A model generated the notes under the pieces. That model saw only the letters and a program-made list of their open reading frames with translations. It made no database searches and was not told the origin of the DNA. From positions 32,234 through 96,233 of the forward strand of contig NW_026970825.1 in assembly GCF_963678635.1 (NCBI RefSeq): DNA of 64,000 bases. Direction: 5' to 3'. Made by a program: the position numbers and the translations under genes. This DNA is from Symsagittifera roscoffensis. Taxonomy: Eukaryota; Xenacoelomorpha; Acoela; Convolutidae. Positions 45,401 through 48,656 of this stretch are shown here, piece by piece. Each line of letters starts with the position of its first letter. Within the stretch, counting starts at the first letter, position 1.

Positions 45401-47656
45401 TTTCCTCTTTGTGATGAATTTGAAGTTGTTTCTGAGTCAGAAAAATATAATTGATCGTGAATTGGGCAATTTTTATCTATTGATTCTTTTAGTTTGTAAA
45501 GTTCGTCTAAACTGTTGGTTTCTGATTCTGAAAATGCGTTTCGATTTTTTGAAAATCTTTTTCGTGTTATTTGTCTTTGTTTAGTTATTATTTTTCTCTT
45601 TAGTGTTTGTCGTTTTGTTCTAATGTATCCAACTGTTTGTGTATGAGGTGTGATTACAAGGTCGTATTTTTTGTTATCTATTTCACAATTGTGTAAAACG
45701 ATTGTTTGTTTATTTCCTAGGTTTTTAAATGACATAAGGTTTAGAATGACGGATGCAAAAGGTTGTTAAATGATTTCTATTTTCCTAAACTGTTAGTTCT
45801 TACGATTTTTTGGTTAGCTTAACCTGGGTCTGTTTGTTCAGGGTTGGAGAGAAAAGTATATCGATTCCGAAGAATGATTTTTTACTTTCTCGTGGCTAGT
45901 ATAAGTTAAGGTGTTAACTTACTTAATCTTACTTAGGGGTAGTGATTGTGTTCAAGGGTTGGAGAATAGTAAATCGATCCACAAGGTTCAGGTATAATTA
46001 GAACGCGAGTAGTTCGTTAGATACTATTTTAAACTTACTAAGTCTAAGATTTATCCTGGGTCTGGTAAGAGGGGGGGTCAAGTGAAGGATGAATAACCGA
46101 AGTTCTTCACTGTTTATCCTAATTTGAATGATTAGTTTTGTTTAAAAATTTCTATTAGTCTTGGGTCTTTAGAAAGGGTTGGGTAGTGAATCGACGTTTG
46201 AGGTCGTTAGACACTAATTAAGTAGGTGGGGGAGAACAAAGTTGTTCTGTTTGATCCAAGGATAAGCCTTGATGATCAAATTTGAAATTTAATTAAGTAG
46301 AAAATGATTTAAGATCCAAGGATAAGCCTTGATGATCTGGTTTTAAAATTAAGTGAATTTAAGTTTTAATAAAATTTTAAATGTGTGTAAAGGAAAGATT
46401 TAGTGTTTTGATGATATTAGTGGGTTTATGATTGCTGTTATGTTTTAGGTGATGGAGCTGGAACAACAGGATGATTTATGATTACTAACCATTTATTGTC
46501 ATGCTACTAATTTTTATTTTTTATTTTTCAATAAATATTTTTCAAACATGTTTTGTATAATACTGCAGAGTTTTAGGAAAACGATCTTAGATCTTTTTAT
46601 CAATCGTTATTGTATATTAATAATTTTGTTTAGCGCCTGAAATGATTTTGAAGATTAACTTCAAGGTTTTATGTTTGCAAATGAAAATCTAAATTCATTG
46701 CCAGTAGTATTCGAAATATAAAAGTTTGTTCTGGCTTTTGCCGAACTATCATATAACTATACGGCAAGTTTCTACTTTGTCGTATGTCGTCTTTGGTTCG
46801 AGGTCTTCTTCCAATTCCGGGTAGTTCTGTTATGGTTCGGAATATTGGCTCTGATCTATTGAGTCGGAGAGACATTTCAATTAAATTATTGTCGTATAAC
46901 ATTTTGTAAATGTTTTTGTCTAATTTCTAATCTATTTTGGTTAATTCTAATCTATTAAGGTCTTGTTCGAGACTTATGGTCGCACCAGATGAGTTAGGAC
47001 CGAAGTGTAACTCATAGAGTAATTTCGGATAGGGTACACCGTCTGCTCGTCACGCTATCTTATTTTCGGCCGGATAGATTCGTGCAACTTCTTAGTCTAA
47101 TACCGATCCTAATCTTACTCTTATACTATCTAGTCTCAGGTTGTTTAACTAGTCTCTGCTAGGCTCAATAGATCTAGGGTATACTGGTTTATTGCGGCTG
47201 CTGAAGTGCTCGGGAGAGTCCAACTAATTTCTAAGTTAAATTCAAATCTCTCTGGTGCTGAAATTACAAGTAACTTCAGCACTTACAAATAAGTGGGTTG
47301 TTAGTTAGATGGATTGTGATTGGTTAATATTAAATACTTTACATTGGTAAAACATTTAATTTATCCAATCATAAAATATAGTTTAGATCAGGTTCCAGTA
47401 GTACAAAAAAACTACCAGTGGCTTGTTTGTTGGGTTTAGTTTTTGCGAACCGATATCATGACATAATTTGTTTTCATTCCTTGTTCAGAGATGGTCTCGT
47501 AGTGAGTCGGGTGCCCACTATTCCCTTGGCTACCGAGAAAAGAACAAAGAACAGGACGTGAACACATCTCAAGTGCTGTCCAACATGCCCATGTTCACGT
47601 ACAGACCAGGTCCACACCAGTACTGGGAAGTGGAGAAACCAAAAAAACTGCTCTGA
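27447..47656 (+). CDS. Small orphan protein of 106 aa (3 exons), intron carries a retroelement
   Basis: Joining 27447-27492, 27832-27938 and 47489-47656 gives an ATG-to-TGA frame of 106 residues with consistent phases. It begins MDKLTFQTVSQKAFADPRPE, has a Gly/Pro/Trp-rich centre and ends with YRPGPHQYWEVEKPKKLL. No signal peptide or membrane segment is seen. I do not recognise the family; the short basic Tyr/Pro/Trp-rich composition recalls small axonemal proteins, which is only an impression. The last intron is 19,550 bp, of which all but about 630 bp is the antisense LTR retroelement, so the gene must splice across it to stay functional. Confidence 0.7.
27832..27938 (+). CDS. Orphan gene, exon 2
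   Basis: Acceptor TTGTCCTTCAG. It encodes PRPEVSYRSVALKGQPGHV, NPADERNLCRSW and KPGG, with GC content well above its surroundings. The donor used is GGG|GTTAGT (phase 0); the nearby CAG|GTGGGG would give phase 1 and a stop in exon 3. Confidence 0.68.
28477..28480. other. Target-site duplication GTAG, left
   Basis: GTAG directly precedes the left LTR and is repeated at 47398-47401 directly after the right LTR. A 4-bp duplication is typical of several Ty3/Gypsy and retroviral integrases. Confidence 0.85.
28481..28888 (-). repeat. 3' LTR, 408 bp
   Basis: By eye it matches 46990-47397 base for base. On the minus strand it runs TGGAACCTGATC...GGTCCTAACTCA. It contains an AATAAA signal (28679-28684 on the plus strand reads TTTATT), a CCAATC box and an 8-bp-stem hairpin around GTGCTGAA...TTCAGCAC. 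Confidence 0.95.
28889..30507 (-). other. 3' untranslated region of the retroelement
   Basis: About 1.6 kb between the last ORF and the 3' LTR without a minus-strand gene. It contains a 12-bp-stem hairpin at 29523-29550 (one mismatch, CACT loop) and two copies of GTGGGTTAGGCC (about 29593-29660). Sequence just 5' of the LTR on the sense strand (CGGATGGG) is only weakly polypurine. Plus-strand open frames here are antisense and not called. Confidence 0.7.
30508..31518 (-). CDS. Retroelement 3' accessory ORF, 336 aa, unknown
   Basis: The ATG lies 14 bp after the stop of the 259-aa ORF. The protein is rich in His, Phe, Tyr and Asn, with no signal peptide, membrane segment or motif I recognise, and no obvious low complexity, so it looks folded. 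Its position downstream of env parallels accessory or regulatory genes of complex retroviruses, but no function can be assigned. It keeps the element's A/C-rich sense-strand composition. Confidence 0.8.
   Translation of the reverse strand: MPTLSWTSYYHFTNPLCLPLSNTHIDIERNTDMLYRLTTPLTPRQFTYVGYKKSLKTHTAPRANEYTLEYYDHNIIRANQDQFLDDDRFANPQITEKFFIKTPYTFTLNIFDRKFDHIISEALTDTQAYESFKERFQIFSLTFHFLAPHERDLHCSHDIMLRTKQTHTYSYYRFIQNHFDLHTPSRQPHHRFQFINSKYTSPFFLNFTYCIKDTNLHGILRNYDPITQMYIFCPITKTFNAEESRPFLIPHEFVQPIEIPILEFIHNTKFNHKLYNLIQNTPYEFAVGTEELTTIKALQLLWPLLQTKNIIRILAKLLTTSELIHDIFPHGFFPDD
31533..32312 (-). CDS. Retroelement accessory ORF, 259 aa, Ser/Pro/Thr-rich
   Basis: The start codon overlaps the stop of the envelope ORF as ATGA (32309-32312), an arrangement that allows termination-coupled reinitiation. 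The sequence is dominated by Ser, Pro, Thr and Asn with many SNPP and TPTPS-like runs and looks disordered. A short basic patch (YRTFKRKFPNHPF) lies toward the C-terminus and could act in nucleic-acid binding or nuclear import; that is a guess. No known family is recognised. Confidence 0.78.
   Translation of the reverse strand: MSRQLGSLHRSNSHPTNLTSPIPIIPLFAFPPPDFPSSNVTSGMNSDTNSHISVLYSISQLNNPNIETPDEFADSEPSPSNNFHYSSNFSQPPFQPILSNNPDPITPTPSYASQVTPTYSSYHSDQSSHSPDTPRISPELDNFITLQQQPYHLNTPTINQISSTINSSNPPTPTPSSNYTESLAPSSTSTESSLNTNRAYRTFKRKFPNHPFPAKPGTAREYINHPKHTNTKEFLAITLPSFPQYTLNTPTTLTKHATS
32309..34927 (-). CDS. env: Envelope-like glycoprotein, 872 aa
   Basis: The protein opens with a hydrophobic signal peptide (MYILKLLIFLQLLFLVIS), followed by a Cys-containing ectodomain with several N-x-S/T sites. 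A strongly hydrophobic C-terminal segment, LTILYAMFNFIGFLFSLLKG, is followed by ARILFAGFFGIFSTSI and a hydrophilic Pro/Asn-rich tail. The motif order (HYDC near the N-terminus; ILQSLALA, FYTCTKK, CYKRIPIFY further on) resembles gB-like class III fusion proteins known from chuviruses and captured by some invertebrate LTR elements. Size and topology support an envelope role; the family link is from memory of motifs and needs a profile search. Its ATG lies inside the end of the preceding frame. Confidence 0.8.
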   Translation of the reverse strand: MYILKLLIFLQLLFLVISNQNINPSPRTGPQDLLVTHYDCEENEQKTLHKYAINQVSQCETEPQAIETTDVIATLYSKARATTVTGYKFTATFSEKKVHCSQVSNGNKNRLDHESFYQSNIERLLHLNPDDCKNELLRLNITQNKNSQRKLVNFQVFPDSVHQSQLERHQGHIKLDEKYPYNGAHGRLTYDLHDKHWIPHIGINDPSNCKADTKNKGYQEIMFFDWKIQLEKIQLTRDLSDNTMIYQGIRLPCKNDQGYCDPTTRTQATIVWFPEDTCTTFQVAKIHARMIKFHEKYFIQSIPYEQVHPSRKLSSNFRNIDNIENKLTRFQIYQETELACKYRNPLHRTQYSEILVEYEKGFDMTTGKIKIDPYATGHPLNEGTSYIPVNFEKSNGQPGGHLKPHDTRSTRLQELSLMNTTYFGNIHYDIHLDMKLDYTISRIFQEMSLSELETLHHLCELERTQILQSLALAVLKIPYAGYLLSGNRSNFLDYEGNILWFYTCTKKVSPLYVFEDKRCYKRIPIFYKNKVHFVDTLSRRTYFWDTAVPCGSENSHNVVQLNPDENKYYLLTPYPTLMQSLKKFSPESIRAIARNPNIDLQSIGIYSKSDIQHHIRTQQFQELLTQMDTIQRQSIDQNLRKLAETAGFADIYTQDYSGYFKDIKDYIYLNGEKYRPQDISPINIFSFVTLKNEILDFLGWPYYILEKLTILYAMFNFIGFLFSLLKGIYNTCAIHTQVNRQASVARILFAGFFGIFSTSINKILLDAQIKEYNTKITTRQNTYDEEHNNVDITPTAPQLPPLPNNHPLSLVPRNFRNLAITHNPNFRHTTSQSPIQHIMTHQSQDDNTYEQIIEQPHTTAFQSQNNHFFSPR
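34915..36048 (-). CDS. Retroelement open frame of 377 codons without ATG
   Basis: The frame is open from just after two consecutive TAA codons to a TAA at 34915, and I find no in-frame ATG. The first part is Ser/Thr/Pro/Gln-rich. The last third looks folded (LRLDWNTFTAPPPLFGQHQE, RLQYRQDIHNDI, YKYDRYTKNTIGYI). Its end overlaps the envelope ATG by 13 bases. A plausible splice acceptor (TTGCTACCCAACAG, exon from 36015) near its 5' end suggests it is joined by splicing to an upstream start, as retroviral subgenomic RNAs are. Non-AUG initiation is the alternative. Confidence 0.7.
   Translation of the reverse strand, partial: FKKLSKIATQQSQNQSSPTSSQDNQTPPSTTQNPQTSTRISFQDNPYTFEERHTRLSEPLEPVQRQAPLSEPTYNLYPTLPQELSRIKNSSQNQNTVEINRQIIHPRRNRNFQTPRVHFDIPQSPSQNTPENPIGILPETPTLLSQRSTSSLPSDYLGSTPTSEQIRENPFNPPNQASRLPYWTTHSFTQGEPNLVNDPIDISTDTTTSSSLPETLSLPSTPSISQFSPPPFNLNFPNNLDARYREQSSINIPLRLDWNTFTAPPPLFGQHQESNRLHNWALNRLQYRQDIHNDIRDHNIQILQQNSLQLKFEITVKLNNITQHPYPLNPPNITAQSLPPPFITTEVIYKYDRYTKNTIGYITFYNPYSGLSYTCIF
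36057..36245 (-). CDS. Small retroelement membrane ORF, 62 aa
   Basis: It starts by ATGA overlap with the stop of the 76-aa ORF. Two hydrophobic stretches (IFLLFVIFITFLSSLILTI and ILTFALATILLILFL) separated by KCIKK suggest a two-pass membrane peptide or viroporin-like protein. Function unknown. Confidence 0.55.
   Translation of the reverse strand: MIRTIFSRTDIFLLFVIFITFLSSLILTICKCIKKAILTFALATILLILFLEEYYNKHKISH
36242..36472 (-). CDS. Small retroelement membrane ORF, 76 aa
   Basis: Very hydrophobic and rich in Phe, Leu and Ile (FIIFLFDILESFLIILIIFC), with at least one long membrane segment. Its stop overlaps the next ATG (ATGA). The paired arrangement with the following ORF favours a real gene pair over chance. 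Confidence 0.5.
   Translation of the reverse strand: MLFSQSVTQILINLKHFFTILETFIIFLFDILESFLIILIIFCNIFLIFYTILELFLQLSKTLDYIHRYDLYNLSK
36473..37069 (-). other. Retroelement intergenic region after integrase
   Basis: About 600 bp without a minus-strand frame. The plus-strand phrase TTACTTTAGGCTAA occurs twice, near 36670 and 36702. It could contain signals for a subgenomic RNA; nothing more is visible. Confidence 0.5.
37070..40270 (-). CDS. pol: Pol: RT (C-terminal part), RNase H, integrase
   Basis: This 1066-aa frame has the RT motifs LFYGISIGP and YLDD (63-66), FLGHNI, and RNase H with D212 in CDASNFGIG and TDHKP. The integrase has the HHCC finger (H575, H582, C609, C612) and the catalytic triad D647, D707, E743 with 35 residues between the last two. 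A GPY/F module (KGPYQIIAKPTDVTYKI) and a charged tail follow. All catalytic residues are intact. The frame is open upstream of the listed ATG to about 40389, where it meets the Gag-Pro frame in a different phase, so RT is split by a single-base discrepancy. Confidence 0.93.
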   Translation of the reverse strand: MNSAYNQMPLDEQSRRLTQFVIGNQQYEFNRLFYGISIGPAAFSAFMSKIFRPLILKKNAITYLDDVFMQSQTKDEMFNVLEKYHQILQNENLKAAPDKSHFFLTRVKFLGHNIERKTITPLKSRIDAIQKLQPPTNKKKIQEFLGMLNFLSKYVYKMQLYLRPFYNILRQQNNFEWNTEHQTRFEEMKKLLTEQISNTIPDSNQPFYAMCDASNFGIGAALLQSHKGTNKMNLISANSRLFTQAELRLSTLMRECTAIIYTLTEYEFLILGSKHPTVLFTDHKPIIFLFTQKSNPNHRVYRFQLILMKFPNLHIVWTAGKNLALPDTLSRNTPPELLTRKTTVEIPKNIKFYLAENETSPRLECKYAVKTDIEQSQINSLQHFPLYLDCQNNHYEVDLLGTSTFKPIPYSQWIKNNTQQKRTKQHPPKKDHFPLIEKEDLTDKINLSGPQTNDSKYTINQVFDLHDPLDTIPLSKLEIENIFLPPTETITVSTLKQYQNLDPIIRQLKSWHKYKTKPIKADSTILGNKTLLRYFRKFNNTTINENTDLLEYNLNESTVPCLPLSMILIAFNISHTQNIKGHSGSEKTYSNFIQNFYFPNAPIWIKVLCNDCIVCQLNKPYPNQKQIAQKQDFKGQSLYFNHRISFDTKGPISPSSEGNSYIMVIVDAFTHYVALNPVPHCNAYYAYTTLYEHWIAKFGLPEILVTDNGTEFINNEIITLCHLYNIKHKPRTSHAPWTNGLVEGMNRSLQEYLRCIINGNDTKYTEWSADVKLFPLAYNSQITTTLGMSPYEMVFNQKPRKPIMFTANSHKNAQGYCQPNKDSICYNLPLHTHDEDHFHHPQILKLASGTHTEWILNRDKKHNEIYQKITKKLLQRQNINEQINSRFTPASELKIGTFVLIPNFNTQKGISKKLQPLRKGPYQIIAKPTDVTYKITDSNKKEIVQHRNNLLPYYPKEYALRELTQLYSFTGLKIIQNEPHLKNTEQNDNPTENQNTKPTATKNNTQNHKESPKQRKNRKMTEQIIPQEQIDKSENRKTTRLRNQPRKNYKIFIPQSKILKKVEFQK
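40374..43490 (-). CDS. gag-pro: Gag capsid, nucleocapsid, protease and RT N-terminus
   Basis: 1038 aa. Residues 1-190 match the Ty3/Gypsy capsid pattern (DGAAQKWF, WKRFTQEFSKMF). A CCHC knuckle lies at C241, C244, H249, C254, followed by about 190 residues of Asn/Arg/Ser/Tyr repeats likely to bind RNA. The aspartic protease active site is D628-S629-G630 in FLIDSG. The RT start (fingers) occupies the C-terminus. The frame then stops after an A-run (T-run 40390-40395 on the plus strand). It is in the same frame as the upstream 593-aa ORF, separated by one TGA and seven sense codons, so the ATG here may not be the natural start. Confidence 0.92.
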   Translation of the reverse strand: MVFTGTDPEYSVEDYLNAVTANLILNIGPEPINTPLHQNWIHRRTALIQTTLDGAAQKWFSVLPLEVKSNWKRFTQEFSKMFDSERNKQQQRVLCNEIRRLPNETIKQIAVRIETLVRKAYSLNTHDYKNTKMTEILMMTLTPQLRKIAIKKRASHPSSIREPDLDFRKLVDKLEQAEITMKLEETENLKLQYVNRIETTPTNINNIQESETDLVEKITEILNIYEKNPNLKGKPSFKKWCNYCRRYGHSISECRQKQQDNQNKPQKYKEPNKSFYQYMKKDQNLPNKTVHSNNSSGKPLPNNTNYTRNQSPYNSSYRGRSPERRNTYNSSQNHYNRPNSRNNYSRSNSNTQRFVSRSNSQSRNNYYPNNQSRNSSYNRNRNYSYNRNRSYSNNRNQNYPNNRSRNNSYNRSNYNRPNNNYQNRSRNNSQNRQSSYNNRYRNYSQSPHRNNNNYNHSNNRHRSSTPKHQRQINQVQSNPETTSDPPGIDDTVTDTLQLNQINCTSSDSESDTENTLSINMIKIENYYESVIYEQPFPSHIYENQSEFLQNYYTTPINSTPTTQETNEINTTDQTNKNTKTKCLNTNHIYQNIQKEQPKEKIWTIPFLLESPRNKEFQSPDLEIDFLIDSGAESNIINIPTWNEIKTLHPKLTPLETSSKLATAQGSTLINYGKIQLFLLPTRTMEQSKILNKPFKQIFHITDIKYNIIGIPFISKYIPTINILNSKILIKDKYTKTKETSLTFFQRLNKQPPFFSKFYPIFNQQRKHLKPLSGNIYNFSIKQVHQYDKEQNKQKFYMSEFEFKPIHKFFKITISSIKYLKNSNSDIISLHVYNNTPYQVTLPLGLLGYCETNATISPIHEKAYRVNNILQLLDICQSTILNEELSINNIISNENRNTDYFTKTPYFKPTFNISNYTEDQQKFLTMFNFQHSQITQDEFEKLAKQLIKYSSVYATSKFDVGKISSSLHLPLKPDAVFKKQRASKVPIHLHDKVNRLLDILEQYNIISPVNKEEQPKGNTFINPVIILAKGESLKNRSRC
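43512..45293 (-). CDS. Retroelement ORF2 / Gag N-terminal region, 593 aa
   Basis: Residues 1-220 look helical and folded (acidic start, DVKIKRQIIDHYLKDI, NEVFTIIYSYISILENEI); the rest is Gln/Asn/Thr/Pro-rich with QPIQQQNP repeats. It ends in a TGA that is in phase with the Gag-Pro frame 24 bp downstream, and the capsid domain begins immediately after it. It is therefore best seen as the matrix-like N-terminal part of Gag, ending at a readthrough stop or a nonsense mutation. Its own ATG overlaps the previous ORF by 26 bp. No homologous domain is recognised. Confidence 0.82.
   Translation of the reverse strand: MSSTHTPGEETPDDDEIFPFIVDADTDRGQHIFCQNLLVNLFEPGISPCKTEFPDVKIKRQIIDHYLKDICNITQQYGIYSIEFTSPNHNNRKYTIQTDDLDLEFSKVFSEYIKSIQYHNSQRANSIVTNEVFTIIYSYISILENEIPITNVSPTETSKHLKVRHEITLLSSYLNIIKENFTKDDVSQHTKHDLQKILAWFIIDYFTHNIDLIAQARKNFRPQNSNDDTAITEQSDYVWDPEWSHPAFISFPQSISSQAIGTISYIRDYVRVIPLTIDATPLNYNTFLPDTQNNSLNSTVIHNENLNGTRNLTQQDIQTPSHFINEEIVHTTTTQQSISPIRPNLTTPRNTNPSQTQVTLQSTVKPSVAPKYSHMDYQTYRPMTIPSKTRKTFTRNNFADHNYNYTHPSKTYNQPQRNFNQYTRSRNWDNPMAQPNSTNFQTNPPRDHSENYPFFQQNKNKKQTSYQMDYLSSDDDFLQPDIFAQNTQEYRKQGIQRTRTNHRNFSPQPIDAQNQQPIQQQNPINTQSFQPIQQQNPMTAHSYQPSQMQNEIPLPYYLQQHEITRNQLSNFSQMPNAAESLQMTMNPYLMGGS
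45268..45735 (-). CDS. Retroelement ORF1, 155 aa, basic
   Basis: The first sizeable ORF after the leader. A hydrophilic N-terminal part is followed by a strongly basic region (RTKRQTLKRKIITKQRQITR), then a Ser/acidic stretch and GKRRIKKQYKHK. It overlaps the start of the 593-aa ORF in another frame. Basic clusters suggest RNA binding or nuclear localisation; this is inference only. Confidence 0.65.
   Translation of the reverse strand: MSFKNLGNKQTIVLHNCEIDNKKYDLVITPHTQTVGYIRTKRQTLKRKIITKQRQITRKRFSKNRNAFSESETNSLDELYKLKESIDKNCPIHDQLYFSDSETTSNSSQRGKRRIKKQYKHKPVHLYNWNQPIRHINNYILTVIERENEFNTHPR
45736..46989 (-). promoter_or_regulatory. Retroelement 5' leader with repeated motifs
   Basis: A leader of about 1.25 kb. 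GATCCAAGGATAAGCCTTGATGATC (two copies exactly 60 bp apart, 46253-46277 and 46313-46337) and a looser motif around GGGTTGGAGARNAGTAWATCGAT (about 45841, 45956 and 46177) recur. Leaders of retroelements carry packaging and dimerisation signals; repeated structured motifs would fit. A 77-codon frame at 46669-46902 close to the primer site could be a leader peptide but has no support. Confidence 0.55.
46971..46987 (-). promoter_or_regulatory. Primer-binding site
   Basis: Two bases after the 5' LTR the sense strand reads TGGTGCGACCATAAGTC, complementary to a tRNA 3' end of ...GGTCGCACCA. I cannot name the tRNA. The same strand continues with the complement of a GTTCGA motif, so pairing might extend into a T-loop. 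Confidence 0.7.
46990..47397 (-). repeat. 5' LTR, 408 bp
   Basis: Promoter-carrying LTR of the minus-strand element. It begins TGGAACC and ends CTCA on the sense strand, with CCAAT-type boxes, AT-rich TATA candidates (GTATTTAATATT) and AATAAA (TTTATT at 47188-47193 on the plus strand). Same length as, and visually identical to, the left LTR. Confidence 0.95.
47398..47401. other. Target-site duplication GTAG, right
   Basis: Direct partner of 28477-28480. Its survival together with identical LTRs argues that element and flanks have not been rearranged since insertion. Confidence 0.85.
47489..47656 (+). CDS. Orphan gene, exon 3 with stop
   Basis: Acceptor TTCCTTGTTCAG, phase 0. It encodes RWSRSESGAHYSLGYREKNK through VEKPKKLL and TGA. 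The exon lies only 87 bp outside the retroelement. Confidence 0.7.
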   Translation, partial: RWSRSESGAHYSLGYREKNKEQDVNTSQVLSNMPMFTYRPGPHQYWEVEKPKKLL

Positions 47657-48312
47657 TTTTAAACTATCAATTAAAGACAAAAATATAACAAACTATTTCA
47701 CCTGAAATCAATTTACGCTGATTATGAGGTTTGAAAACTTTCAGCTTGTGACTATAAAAGCGCGCTATATCGCTGAGCTTTTCCATTCCTTCCAGTTCTG
47801 ATTTTTAGAGAGTGCTCTGCAAACATAAGCCTAGTATCGTAATTTGACCGCTGCAATTTTTTTGTGCTAGAAATGACTTCCAAACATATATATGATAACA
47901 AATGAAACTGAAAAGAATTGAATGGTTTCACGAATTCTGCATTTGTATTTTTGTTTGTGTAATGACTTCACTTGCAAACAAATTATTATTATTATAAACA
48001 AAAGTTATCAAAAAGCTACGAACTTTTTGTTTCAAGGTTCTCATTGATGTTTCCTGAAACCTCTAGCTAATCTTAAATAACATTTTACTGAAAGTTCCGG
48101 TCTTTGCGTATCTGAAAGTCTGGTATCTGAAAGTTCCGGTCTTTGCGATAGTTTCCATCTCCTTTGGAAGATTTCGTCGAAACAATATTCTTCGAGTAAA
48201 GAATCTATCTTTACCTCAATGGATAGTCGCAAAATGGTTGAAGTTTCAGCAACATAATATTTAATTTAGATAAAATATTAAACACTACAATTTCCAAAAA
48301 TAATAAACGAAA

Positions 48313-48656
48313 TCATAATAATTTTTGACGATGAAGCTCAGCTATAAATAAATGACTTTTCTGATGTGAAAATGGTGTTGAAATATGGATAAAATCTTGA
48401 AACATTGGGGAACCCTTCGACATCGCCGATATTGACTGATCTTCCGTGACATTCCCAAATAAAATTGGACCCAAATCGACTAAATATAGCTTTCGGTATT
48501 TCTGCTTTAGTTCTTCCAGATATGATCGCCAGAAATGCACTCCTGGATCGTAGCGAAGCTTGATAAGACAGCTTGTGGGGTCTTTCTTCTGGTTTCTCAT
48601 TTGTTTAATACATGGAGTGGGGTCGGGCTCGGGTGACTGGTGCTCAATGACAAACA
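48313..48656 (-). CDS. Acyltransferase last exon (SGNH C-terminus)
   Basis: Acceptor AAAAATGCAG; starts in phase 1 matching the exon at 55162. It encodes VFVIEHQSPEPDPTPC, a helical YLEELKQKYRKLYLVDLG segment, the catalytic-type DFIHIS and a TGA stop after HRQKLL. Confidence 0.85.

Larger units (their letters stand above)
28481..47397 (-). mobile_element. 18.9-kb env-bearing LTR retroelement (Ty3/Gypsy-like)
   Basis: Two 408-bp LTRs in the same orientation, apparently identical, begin TG and end CA on both strands, with a GTAG target duplication. All coding frames are on the minus strand, so the 5' LTR is the right-hand one. Order from 5': LTR, primer site, 1.2-kb leader, 155-aa ORF, 593-aa ORF, Gag-PR-RT-RNaseH-IN, two small membrane ORFs, a frame without ATG, envelope-like ORF, two further ORFs, 1.6-kb 3' region, LTR. 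RT before RNase H before integrase, the YLDD motif and the GPY/F module place it with Ty3/Gypsy. It is about twice the usual length. LTR identity means recent insertion. Gag-Pol is broken by a TGA and a one-base shift. Confidence 0.95.

Noticed and set aside
32071-45584. Many plus-strand open frames of 60-120 codons opposite the retroelement
   Set aside because: They are antisense to strong minus-strand genes with recognised domains, and are rich in Phe, Val, Leu and Cys as expected from reading an A/C-rich gene backwards.
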